Position numbers and translations under genes: made by a program. DNA of 47,500 nt from Glandiceps talaboti (Eukaryota; Hemichordata; Enteropneusta; Spengelidae), in NCBI RefSeq assembly GCF_964340395.1, contig NC_135568.1, positions 148,501 through 196,000 on the forward strand. Direction: 5' to 3'. The first letter of the stretch is position 1. Each line of letters begins with the position of its first letter. Shown in pieces: positions 37,781 through 47,500 of this stretch. The notes beneath the pieces were generated by a model. That model was not told the origin of the DNA. It saw only the letters and a list, made by a program, of their open reading frames with translations, and ran no database searches.

Positions 37781-40060
37781 CACTATTTAAAAATAAGGGG
37801 CATTCAGTAATTATACTTTGGCAATAGCAATATTTTTGCACTGATGTATGATGTCCTTTCGGCTTTGTAATTAATTTAACACCATGAATATTAATATGAC
37901 ATACACATCACGAGGTACATTAAAAGATAATGACTTGTGAAATATTCTGTCGCGAGGACAAATGTATGTTTTCATTTCTTGTTGAAAAAATCACTTCAAA
38001 AATTCATTTATGATATAAATTTGGTCGACCATCTGTTCCACTCTAATCGTATGGTAAGTGGATTTTCTTTATGCCAGTAGGTTTATCATATGCTTGTAAA
38101 TGAAGGCTTTATCAGAACGAATACATACATGTATGTGTCAGGTGTTGTCTATGTACATTATCATGTATACGCACACTGTCAGGGAAATACAACATGGTTT
38201 GCTTCATTGGATATTAGGTATAATTAACTAGGATGCAGGTAAGTTCTTTCCTGTCCTACTATTTTCATCTACATGTATCTACTTTATGTTGATAACATAT
38301 TGACTCCTGATGTTATCAGGATATTACTGTTTTAAACACAATTCTCACTACTTTGTTATTTTATGAAGTGTTTGTTGCTTGGTTGGTTGATTTGCATGTT
38401 TGCTTGTGGTTGCTTGGTTGCTTGGTTGGTTGGTTGGTTGGTTGGTTGGGGGATGGTTGGTTGGATTAATCATACAATATTGTTTCATTTATAATCTTGA
38501 GTTGATTTTCCATAAAGTACTTTATGTTTGACCTTTCTGATTCATACAGTAATTTAATCCATAGTGCTGTATTTTATATCAACCACAGCTGGTGTGTATT
38601 TGTATAGTCAAATATGTGTTTAACCAATTTGGACTTTCAGTATTTTCTATGTAAAAATAGTCCATTTCTGTGGATTTCAAAACATGAAAATATACTGGTT
38701 GTTGCAAAGGAAAATACAGAGCTTGAATTGTCAGAGATATTGTAATGAATTCAACTCAGCTCCATTGTAATTCCCTTGAACATATCATTTCAATTTAGTT
38801 ATAATTGTTTTGGATCCTGAAATTATTAATTTATCAATGTGGAAATGGGTCATGCATGAACAGTGATGGCAGTGAGTAAGTGTAATTGAGTTTGTTGTAC
38901 ATACATAGATAAATTTCAACTTAAACAAAATGTTTTCAAAGATGTTGGCAACTTTAGCTCAATTTCTCTCTATCTATAATTAATAAACTTTTTTATGGGA
39001 GAATTATAAACAAACATTTGATGAATTTTTGCAGAGGTAATATAGTATTTTATGTTAGTATTTGTGTGGTTTTAGGGAGAAATATAGTTTTAAACTCTTT
39101 GATACAAGAAGAAAATGAGAGAGGGAACTCAACACTGGGTATTTTTATAGATTTTTTTATAGAAAAGAAAATGTGAACCAATGATGTAATGCCAATAGCC
39201 TGGTTGTTAATGTCAATAAAATTGAACAGATGGTGATCAGAAGCAGGCAGAATAGAAAAAGAAGTCCAGGGTTATATAACTCTGAAAATCAAGATTGTGA
39301 AAGCAACTGATTGTACATCTTTTTAATTGCAATTTATCTGGAAAGTACATATTGTAAAGAAAAAAATTTGTAAATTTACTGGAATTTTCTACGGGTTGTG
39401 TTCATATTTCTACATTTGATTCTTGTCATGCTGTACAATGCTTTTGCACATTTCTTATGGACTTGAAGTCTGGGGGAAGTGCATGTAAAATGTATCTAAT
39501 TCTAAGGGGGGGGGGGTCTACAAATGTACATAAATTGTCCTACTTGTGCAAATAAGAATTATAATTTTGATGCAAACTAACTCCTTTGTTTTGAAAATTT
39601 TGGATAGGGGTCATTGTGTTTTGGATTGTGATTGAAGAAAATTCTATGGCATGACTTTGTCTGAACTGTGGTATTTGTTCTTGTCCCTGTTTCTTACCTA
39701 TATTTGTTTCAATTACTTCACCTAGAGTGACTACATATAACTATACATATACATACATGATTAATCTACCACACTAGTTAGAGAACATGTCATGTAAATA
39801 GTCAGCTATTTCACAATGCTTCACATATACTGCAATTTGGGGCAAAAGTTGAAATTTCCATAGTGGTAATCTTCATAGATAGTTTGTGAAAGAAGTTAAT
39901 CTAAATTGTTCTACTCTTCAGTGTGAAGAGATTAATATGCATTAATATACTTTGCCTCTAGATCTGCTAGGTGAAGACTCCTAGGACTACCCCCACCCCC
40001 ACCCCCACCCCACCGATGAATAGTTGGCACTCTGTCAACCAACATTCAGATGCACCAACC
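37781..40060. other. intergenic, no gene seen
   Basis: AT-rich DNA with a (GGTT)n run at about 38366-38462 and C-rich patches near 39990. No frame carries a recognisable domain, and no splice-supported exon chain was found. Confidence 0.6.
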
Positions 40061-40620
40061 TTTTACTGTCATGATGTTATTAAACTTTTCTTAATGTGAA
40101 ATTATTACCAGGGTAGTCTAAAAATTGCCTTAAAACACTTCTTAAGTAAAGAAACTCTCCCATACCACTGATACAACATCCAATGTACTGACCTTTACTA
40201 CATGTATTATGATGTTATTTAACTTTTTCAACAACATATTTCAACCCTATGTATAAAGAATTGTTTCTGATACTTTGATAGTGCTGTCTTGCAAAGCTTT
40301 GAATTTATTGCCTGAAAGGGTCTGAATAGTTTAAAATTGGTTTTAAGAGTAAAAAAGAAACCTCCAGGGTTTGTAGGGCAAGACCTCTAGGGCGGAACCC
40401 CCCCCCCCCCATGAGAGGTGGACGTATCCCCATCTCAAGTTCTTTGCCTACCTTGTACTGTCAAGATGAACCCCATGTAGTTGCTAATTACATGTTGTTA
40501 ATGTTTTGTCAAGTTTTGATATTATTACCCAAAAGGGTCTGAATAGCCTAAAAATTGGCTTTAAGAGTCACAAAACCTCCTCCTTTCTGACTATTTCAAC
40601 CGTGTGTAGTCACTAGTTAC
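40060..40620. repeat. diverged repeated blocks
   Basis: A motif group (AAGGGTCTGAATAGYYTAAA followed by AATTGGYTTTAAGAGT) occurs at about 40316 and 40533, with a weaker relative at about 40112. TACTGTCATGATGTTATT-like sequence occurs upstream of each. It is probably an old tandem duplication or transposon remnant. Confidence 0.5.
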
Positions 40621-40686
40621 ATGATGGTGGTGTCTTATAAAGTATTTGCGATACATAGTCAAGCAGTCCACTCTAAATCATGGTGA

Positions 40687-41098
40687 AACACCTAGCATGT
40701 GAATATGATATATATGGAGAGGTTATCATGGCATGTGAATATGATATATATGGAGGGGTTATCATGGCATGTGAATATGATATATATGGAGGGGTTATCG
40801 TGGCATGTGAATATGATATATATGGAGGGGTTATCGTGGCATGTGAATATGATATATATGGAGGGGTTATCGTGGCATGTGAATATGATATATATGGAGG
40901 GGTTATCGTGGCATGTGAATATGATATATATGGAGGGGTTATCGTGGCATGTGAATATGATATATATGGAGGGGTTATCGTGGCATGTGAATATGATATA
41001 TATGGAGGGGTTATCATGGCATGTGAATATGCTATATATGGAGGGGTTATCATGGCATGTGAATATGCTATATATATGTATATATGGAGGGGTTATCA
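40687..41098. repeat. 36-bp minisatellite, about 11 copies
   Basis: The unit GGCATGTGAATATGATATAT plus ATGGAGGGGTTATCRT is almost perfectly conserved. Because 36 is a multiple of 3 and the unit has no stop in several frames, frames of 126-168 aa stay open on both strands. There is no splice or coding context, so I do not call a gene. Confidence 0.96.
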
Positions 41099-41997
41099 TG
41101 TTTTAGAAATAAGTGAGGAGGGGAAAATACAGCGCACCCCTCCCCGGACGGAGAAACTGAGCGGTCCTTTAGTGTCAGTATATTAACTAATTTAGTCTCA
41201 GCATTTTTTTATTTGGATAAATTGACATTGCATCATATAGTCGCAGAAACTCACGGCGATTGGTTTATCAGTTGCACATCTGCATTAACAGGTGTTGATT
41301 CAACTGCAACTAGAAACGATGGAGTGTCACCATTTTACAATATCTTCTCTCAATACCTTCTCTCTATATAACCCAAATCGTTCTTTCATCGAATAATTAG
41401 ACCAAGTATAAACTATGGTATTTTTTTCAAAATCTATACCAATGTTCGTCCAGGTAATCAATCATCAAAAAATAATTTAGTAAATAGACGAGGTCATAGG
41501 TCAGGAAACACAACGTATTGTGCCACGTACGATAACGTGACAGGCTGACAGTTCAAGAAAGTGGTATGATAAATAGTTAATCAAATTCGACAGAAAGGTA
41601 AGTTTGTGGTCATAGTGGGTTTAAATCTTTGTGTTGTAGATCTAACTTATGCTAAATATATTATTGGTTATCGTAAATTTAAAACATGCATTCGTCTTCG
41701 TGAAATATCATTTTCTTATACACTCAAAGCACCCTCGTTAGGGCGCGGTCATGAATGTGACATTTCAATCCTGTTGTCGCTTTCAAAGTGTTTTCAATAG
41801 TTCGATTATTCAGGCATTAATAAGGTAAGAATTCAAACAAATAAATAATTGCTTGAAATAGACGACGAGACGGTTGAAAGTGCTGCTGTAGATTTAGTTA
41901 GATGTCAATGTTAATAGGTTGAACTTTCCTGTCAAAGATGCATGGATTTCTGCGTCTGTGCAAATATTAAAACGATGGCCAGCGCCAAAGTAGTACT
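41099..41997 (+). other. upstream region of the sulfotransferase gene; possible 5' UTR exon ending at 41597
   Basis: CGACAGAAAG|GTAAGT near 41598 is an excellent donor, and TTTCTTTTCTCTGATGTCAG at 43315-43334 is an excellent acceptor 110 nt before the sulfotransferase ATG. A noncoding first exon ending here is therefore plausible. Nothing else coding is seen. Confidence 0.35.
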
Positions 41998-42323
41998 GTC
42001 ACTCCAGGAAATAGAGGCATTTTTGTAAACTTTGGCTAGTACAGAGTCATTTTATGATTTCACATGACTTACATTACGCGCCACTGCCGAGAAATACGAA
42101 GACGAACTTATTGATCAGTGGCAACCCTTATTAGCGGTCGTTGTCTCAGGGCTAGCCTCAAAAATATGGAATGGTTGAACACTGCATATTCATGAATAGG
42201 GAACACACGCACATTGAATATTCATGAGTTGCCTTACCTTGATGAGACAATGTAAGTGGTGTCAAAACATAAATGACTGTACAAGCCAAAGTTTACCAAA
42301 AGGGCTTTATTTCCTGGAGTGAC
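41998..42323. mobile_element. 326-bp MITE-like element with about 75-bp terminal inverted repeats
   Basis: The left terminus starts GTCACTCCAGGAAATAGAGG, and the right terminus ends TTTATTTCCTGGAGTGAC. Arms 41998-42073 and 42251-42323 are complementary with scattered mismatches and indels. The right flank reads ATTGCCCTTTAA. There is no coding capacity. The same terminal motif recurs at about 46500 and 47050. Confidence 0.75.
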
Positions 42324-43334
42324 ATTGCCCTTTAAGCTGGTAGTCCCATCATGTATCAGAAAGTATATCACATCAATAGTTCTAATATCCATGCCAACTC
42401 TGATAGTAAATTTCTTTCCATAAAATTGTGTATATGTAAGGTCTAAACAAAATAATTATTTGGTTCCGGTTACCGACCCCAAACTTTTTTTACGTATTCG
42501 AGAAAAAATCCCAAAAATTGTAAAGTCTCACGAGAAATATTGGATGCGGAAACTGACAACTTAAAAAGACAATATAAAACTATTCTTCCTACTTGTAATG
42601 GTAGTACATCTGATAGGAAGAAATAAATAACAGACCATTTGGGAAAAATGGAAAACCTGAACTCGAAACTCGCACATGAAAAAAATATAATAAAATAAAA
42701 TAAAAAATCTACCTAGCCCACCTATTCTAAAATTGAGCGTAATCGGAACCGCACAACTTTTTTTATTAGGCCTCATCTAGACTAGAGTAAAAAATCAAAC
42801 TCTGTAAATCGATTTAGAGACAATTCAATTATTAAATACGAATGATACTATACCTAGCGTTAATAACACCTTACATTCATTTTTCTCTTAAATCACAAAT
42901 TGTGATATTTTAGTCATCAGCCGTGATGGTTCTGGATGGTAATGTTTGCTTCTAGTATAATTTCCCCAACTACAGCATATCCAATTATGTCTAGTGAGAA
43001 CTAGTAAAACTCTCCCCAAATGTGACATAAAAATGACAACATATTAAACAATATTTTGGGGTACCAAAAATCGAAATTCGTCACACTCAGGGAAAACTTA
43101 TTGTGTGTGGCACATTCAAACACCCAACCTCAATCATGAGCGTTGTGTGCACATCAAGCATGTAGGCTACCTATACCTACATATCACGTTTTACTCACGT
43201 CGATTTGCTGACATTGTTATTGTTCATTGTTGAACAGAGCCCGTCAATTCAGATTAAAAGTACTTGTTTTTTGTTATTGTTTCATCAGAAACGCACTTTT
43301 TTACATAACGAAACTTTCTTTTCTCTGATGTCAG
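42324..43334. other. noncoding region upstream of the sulfotransferase
   Basis: AT-rich. No supported exon. It would be an intron if the donor at 41598 is used. Confidence 0.5.
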
Positions 43335-43443
43335 GGAGGAAGAAACAAGTTGGAATAGTATGCCCAGGTTCATCACGTTGGAAAAGTTATAACGCTGCCA
43401 GTCATTTTGTTGGACGCTGTGAGTTACTGTACTGATAACCACC
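43335..43443 (+). promoter_or_regulatory. 5' UTR of the sulfotransferase with strong start context
   Basis: It begins after a consensus polypyrimidine-CAG acceptor and ends in ACCACCATGG, a near-ideal Kozak context that fixes the start at 43444. Exon structure is predicted from consensus only. Confidence 0.5.
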
Positions 43444-44646
43444 ATGGTTGAAGTTAGCAAAGGAATAATGTTATTACTGACAACTACTGTAATAATTCTT
43501 CTCGTGTTTTACATTACATGCATGCTGCCAAGAAATGGAACTATTTATTCTATACGAGCAACGAGAATCAATGAAATTGCAAGTGATGACACATTCAGTT
43601 CAGAGACAACAACCACGAGGAACGCTTTCTCTCCGTTTAGTACAAGTGTTGGAAACATCTCGATTAACTATGGACCTACTGGTAAAATGATGGTGGGACA
43701 ACCAGATTCTGCTACAAACGCTCGGATATCCGAAGAAAATAAATTTAAAAGTGAACTCCCAGATAAACTGCCACAAGCTGTCATAGCCGGGGTTAAGAAA
43801 TGCGGTACCGGTGCACTCCACCAGTTTCTTGAATTGCATCCTTCCGTTGTCATGGCAAAAGGAGAAACCCATTACTTTGACAGACACTATGCGCTTGGAT
43901 TCGACTGGTACCAAAAACGAATGCCGCCCTCAACGGCTGGACAGACTGTTATCGAGACGACGCCGAGATACTTTGTAGAACCTGATGTACCAAGACAAAT
44001 ATACGAAGACATTTCAATAGATACGAAAATAATAATTATTTTATGCGAGCCCATACACAGAGCTATTTCGGATTATGAACACATATCAGCCATTCATAAA
44101 AATGATCTTCACTTGCTGAAATCAAGACAATATAAAAATCGGTTGCATTTCTCGACACATTTTCCGAAGTCAAGGATCGCGAAAATCAGTCGTCTATTAG
44201 AACAGCACTACGTTGTGAATGACACTTTTGAATCCACGGCTCTTGATTCATTTGGTACAGTCCGGTCGGAATCTGGTGTAATCAGTACAGGGGTTTATAT
44301 TCGGTACCTCGCGAGCTGGTTCATATACTTTCCCAACAATCAAATACACATTGTCGACGGTGGCATGTTCAAAACTAACCCAGCATCTGAATTGCGAAAA
44401 CTTGAAATGTTTTTGAATCTGCAGCCATATTTTACAAAGGATGTGTTCTATTTTGATACAGTTAAGAGGTTCTATTGCATTGCAAAACCAACCAAACGTT
44501 GCCTTAAGGGCAAAGGGAGACCCCATCACGTGGTAAGGGACCAAGTTATCGAAATACTTGGTCAATACTACCAACCTTTCAATGAGAGACTTGCATCATT
44601 ATTAGGACGGAATCTTTCATGGATGTGGCCGTCTGACTCGACGTAA
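43444..44646 (+). CDS. heparan sulfate glucosamine 3-O-sulfotransferase-like (HS3ST family)
   Basis: A 400-aa single-exon frame. Residues 8-27 form one hydrophobic segment near the N-terminus, giving a type II Golgi membrane topology. A low-complexity stem follows to about residue 105. The sulfotransferase domain spans about 110-398: PAPS 5'-phosphosulfate loop GVKKCGTGALHQFL (116-129); G-E-T-H-Y-F-D with E141, H143 and D146 at the catalytic and substrate positions of HS3STs; 3'-phosphate region EPIHRAISDY (202-211); FPNNQIHIVDG (296-306); and the conserved cysteine pair C345/C353 (FYC...RCLKGKGRPH). The family transfers sulfate from PAPS to the 3-OH of glucosamine in heparan sulfate. Oddities: C201 replaces the usual Arg of the RDP/REP motif, and T172 replaces the usual Lys of EKTP. 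Activity may therefore be altered. The paralogue class (HS3ST1/5-like or other) is undecided. Confidence 0.93.
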   Translation: MVEVSKGIMLLLTTTVIILLVFYITCMLPRNGTIYSIRATRINEIASDDTFSSETTTTRNAFSPFSTSVGNISINYGPTGKMMVGQPDSATNARISEENKFKSELPDKLPQAVIAGVKKCGTGALHQFLELHPSVVMAKGETHYFDRHYALGFDWYQKRMPPSTAGQTVIETTPRYFVEPDVPRQIYEDISIDTKIIIILCEPIHRAISDYEHISAIHKNDLHLLKSRQYKNRLHFSTHFPKSRIAKISRLLEQHYVVNDTFESTALDSFGTVRSESGVISTGVYIRYLASWFIYFPNNQIHIVDGGMFKTNPASELRKLEMFLNLQPYFTKDVFYFDTVKRFYCIAKPTKRCLKGKGRPHHVVRDQVIEILGQYYQPFNERLASLLGRNLSWMWPSDST

Positions 44647-44674
44647 ATTATACTTTTGATATCCTAGAGCATTG

Positions 44675-44680
44675 AATAAA
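44675..44680 (+). promoter_or_regulatory. AATAAA polyadenylation signal of the sulfotransferase gene
   Basis: It lies 29 nt after the stop codon, implying a very short 3' UTR of about 50 nt. Confidence 0.65.
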
Positions 44681-44909
44681 ATATCTTACTTCAACCTAGT
44701 CTATCTTTGAATACTTTACAATTTATCTACAATCAGGATGTATTTTTATCATTGTTTTATGTCTAATAATTATCAGATGATGGCAGGGCAATAGTTTAAC
44801 TAACTTAATAATGACAACTGACTTACAGGGTGTAGCCATTGTAACAACATGTTTAAATTTCCTCTGACGACCGACATCGGCTCACAATCATAACACCATG
44901 GGTGGTTTA

Positions 44910-45000
44910 TTCTTATTCTTATTCTTTATTGGAATCCAATCAGCTTTCTACAAAGTAGTGGCTGTTTTTCATGGGGCCATAAAAATATCTTTAAAAAGTA
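44910..45000. mobile_element. possible retroelement 3'-end fragment
   Basis: A (TTATTC)n run followed by TTTATTGGAATCCAATCAGC and GTGGCTGTTTTTCATGG resembles the tail region of a non-LTR element on the opposite strand. No coding part is seen. Confidence 0.25.
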
Positions 45001-45032
45001 CATAAAACACAAAGTAATAAGTAACTCGCGTG

Positions 45033-45074
45033 ATCGAGGGCCGAAGGCCCGAGCTCGGGCCTTCGGCCCTCGAT
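45033..45074. repeat. 42-bp perfect GC-rich palindrome
   Basis: The 21-nt arms meet at GAGCTC with no spacer. Each arm also contains a smaller hairpin (GGGCCGAAGGCCC and its complement). It is GC-rich in an AT-rich setting, and a second 14-bp palindrome (GACTGTCGACAGTC) lies at 45147-45160. Confidence 0.95.
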
Positions 45075-45284
45075 ATCAGTATGCGATTAGACTAGTGTTG
45101 CGCCGGATCGGAGTTTAGATAAGACGTAGGAAAAAAAGGCGCGAGCGACTGTCGACAGTCTAGCTGTTTGTGAGACATAGCATTAATATTATTTTTGTAT
45201 GTCGTACGTTTTCAAGGACATTGCGGTTGTCCTACCAGCATCCGTACATAGAATGAGTCGGATACAATTGAATATCTTGTAACA

Positions 45285-45458
45285 ATGATCAATTATCCAA
45301 AGTTATTTGCTGGCGCACCAACGCCAGATTTACCAAACGAAAGAAATGTACAACTCGGAGAACTTTCGAAATCATCTATTTTCGGTATTTCCAAAGGACG
45401 CTTATATCTGTATAGACTTTGTGTATCTCGATTTCGAATACTTGTAAAGTATATCTGA
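45285..45458 (+). CDS. 57-aa open frame of unknown status
   Basis: It starts ATG-ATC-AAT-TAT-CCA and ends TGA. The peptide (MINYPKLFAGAPTPDLPNER at the start) has a balanced composition, unlike the repeat-derived frames nearby, and sits 210 bp after a CpG-rich patch. CTT|GTAAAG near the end could be a donor, so it might be a first exon. I recognise no domain. Chance is a real possibility. Confidence 0.2.
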   Translation: MINYPKLFAGAPTPDLPNERNVQLGELSKSSIFGISKGRLYLYRLCVSRFRILVKYI

Positions 45459-46490
45459 CTTGTGTGCCTATATCATGTAATGTTACAGTAATATTGTATG
45501 AAGACTCTCTTACCGAATAAATCCAGGGTTTAGGTACTAGGCTAATACAATTTTACTGTGAAGAGTTCCGATCGACTTACAGACACTTGTAGCCCACAAG
45601 GACGAGAACAGTACAGTACAGTTTAATTTAGTTAAATAAGTTGACGTGGCATAAATTAAAAAAAATACATTAGAGTCAAAAACAATATACAATAATAGGT
45701 GACAGGATACATTTCTGGGGTCGATTTTTCCTTTTAAAAAACTGTCCTCCTATTGCAGTGACATGCTATCGGCGTTACAGCTGTAATATTTGGGATAATT
45801 CCAGTACATGTACTAAATTACTAATTAGTGGACCGTGACAGAATAGTATATACAGCCTGTCATGTAACCTACAAAGTTCAAGAGGAGATAGCTACGACCC
45901 AAACTTTGAGAGTAACGTACCACTAGGTATCGCAACTTTAAATAAACTTGAAAGGAAATTGATTAAATAGAATGTTATTATAGGCGATGTTCCTGTACAT
46001 TCAAGTTTACACCCATTGTTGTATGTAAACGTCATGGGACTACGTCACCGTCACATGTGGGAGGGGTGACCTTCATTTTTGTGTCAACGACCGATCAAAC
46101 AAATTACAGTGCCCACAAGTTCAACGTGAGTCATGATTTTAGGGGGTCTATCAAGAATTCGATAACAAAGTATCAGAACTATAACATGTTTCATCAATAG
46201 TTACTAGTACATACGTGTATATCGCCAGATGTGAAGAAAACGTTAATTACATCATTGTGTTGTGACGTGTTACCCAGCATACAGTAGCAATACTAAATAA
46301 AGGAAACTCATTACCACTGAATAAATGCACTGGTAGGAAGCCAAATCATCAATAGAATATTTATTTTAAAAAAGGAAACTGGTATTTAAGCTATTTATTT
46401 TACAAAATACAGGTCAATATTCATACGTGTGTAAAAAGGAAGGAATGAAATTGATAGAAAAACTATGTTTATATAATAATTGCTTAACTT
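45459..46490. other. intergenic, no gene seen
   Basis: AT-rich DNA without a supported exon, RNA gene or array. Confidence 0.55.
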
Positions 46491-46494
46491 CAAT

Positions 46495-47430
46495 TTTAAA
46501 GGAGTATGCCACGCCAGGAAATATAGTTCGGGTTCTGGAGACCCATTTCACGGTTTGCATCACCTACGTACATTGCTTTCTAAGTAACGCCAAGTTGAAA
46601 TTGTCTTTCATTTAAGGATCTTTGCTGTGGACCACATGGCCTCACTTATGGGAATCAGAAGAAATGTTTATGCGATAGGGGAATAATGAATATTCGTGTC
46701 TCCTAAGTTCTTATTACCTTCAGTGAAAAGTTCATCAATATTATTTGTAATAGCGCCACACTTCAACCCTTGAGAGCACCCTTCTTTGGTTTTGGTTTTA
46801 TATGTAATAACTGTATCTGGAACACTGGATACTCGTTGGTTGGGCTACACTGGATACTCGTTGGTTGGGCTACACTCGATCTACTGTCCATGAGTGTCCT
46901 CTACATTTGGTATCTTTTATTTACCAATCATTTTCCTGACAACGTTTTAATTATAATAGTTTCTGCTATCTGTGAGTTTTTTCATACTCAGTGGGTCACA
47001 AGGTTTAATTTAATAATATCACTACCATTATATTGAGTAGTTGGAAGATTGTCGGAACGTCACTCCAGGAAATAAAGGTATTTCATTACCTGTGAGTTCT
47101 GGCGAGTTATTTCATGGTTTTACCTCTCCTACATTTGAGAGAAATAACAAAGTGAAGTGTTTCCATTTAGGACCTTTTGCTGTGGGCCACATCGTCTCAC
47201 GCATAGACATTTCTGCTGGTTTCCATGAGGCAATGTCGCCCACAGCAATTAGTCCTAAATGGAAGTCAACATAACTCTATGCAATCGGTGAACAAACAAT
47301 ATTTTTTTTACTGAAGGTAATAAGAACTTAGGAATCATGAATATTTATTGTTATCCTATTGCATAAACAAATCTGCTGATTCCCATAAGTGAGGCCACGT
47401 GGTCCACAGCAAAGATACCTAAATAATGAA
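46495..47430. mobile_element. large fold-back region with about 125-bp inverted arms
   Basis: 46603-46735 (CTTTGCTGTGGACCACATGG ... TTCTTATTACCTTCAGT) is the reverse complement of about 47305-47430 with few mismatches. Inside, 47158-47190 pairs with 47237-47268, and a 27-bp direct duplication lies at 46815-46873. TTAAAGGAGTATGCCACGCC at about 46498 and GTCACTCCAGGAAATAAAGG at about 47059 match the terminal motif of the 41998-42323 element. This suggests nested non-autonomous DNA transposons. No transposase is seen. Confidence 0.65.
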
Positions 47431-47500
47431 AAACAATGCCATCATATGCTAGCATAGATATTTGTCGAGCCAAACTATGAAATGTAGCAGTATCAGTATG

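Noticed and set aside
40673-41186. 168-aa and 135-aa repeat proteins on both strands
   Set aside because: The stop-free 36-bp minisatellite explains them; there is no start context, splice signals or domain.
43600-43914. 104-aa minus-strand frame
   Set aside because: It is antisense to the HS3ST-like reading frame and has no independent features.

Overview
The window is AT-rich, intron-containing animal DNA. Exons have consensus GT-AG borders, introns are long and filled with micro- and minisatellites, and the protein families are metazoan: PI4P/glycolipid transfer FAPP2, ER-lumen FKBP, Ly6/uPAR plus von Willebrand D (VWD), and heparan sulfate 3-O-sulfotransferase. The architecture points to an invertebrate animal, probably a marine one. 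I cannot name the phylum from sequence alone.

Layout. (1) 1-2543, minus strand: the first two coding exons of a secreted/ER FKBP-type prolyl isomerase (FKBP7/FKBP14-like); the rest lies beyond the left edge. (2) 2544-2977: a head-to-head intergenic segment of about 430 bp, the likely shared promoter region. (3) 2978-24535, plus: a complete 14-exon PLEKHA8 (FAPP2) orthologue. I reconstructed it exon by exon with consistent phases to 521 aa: PH domain, linker and GLTP domain, with the glycolipid-binding D/N/K/W/H residues intact. Most introns hold at least one tandem array, including a 4.4-kb satellite of about 87 copies of a 50-bp unit in intron 6. (4) 24536-30336: 3' UTR, then gene-poor DNA with microsatellites and a degenerate repeat. 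(5) 30337-36590, plus: an 8-exon secreted protein of about 352 aa with a signal peptide, a Ly6/uPAR (LU) domain, a short Cys-rich linker and a VWD domain. I do not recognise this combination as a named gene. (6) 36591-43443: intergenic, with a 36-bp minisatellite and an inverted-repeat element. (7) 43444-44646, plus: a coding-intronless type II membrane heparan sulfate 3-O-sulfotransferase-like gene. (8) 44647-47500: a 42-bp perfect GC-rich palindrome and a large fold-back inverted-repeat region; no confident gene.

The genes do not form a pathway. They touch secretory-route themes (ER folding, Golgi glycolipid transport, Golgi glycan sulfation, a secreted protein), but I see no evidence of functional clustering. 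The most unusual pattern is repeated tandem duplication of exon-intron junctions: the exon 2 and exon 10 donors of PLEKHA8 and the exon 7 acceptor of the LU-VWD gene. In each case, use of a decoy site would introduce a premature stop. I found no strong candidate for a wholly new molecular system. The best leads are the junction duplications, the LU-VWD architecture, the higher-order 50-bp satellite, the divergent PAPS-site residue in the sulfotransferase, and the fold-back elements.
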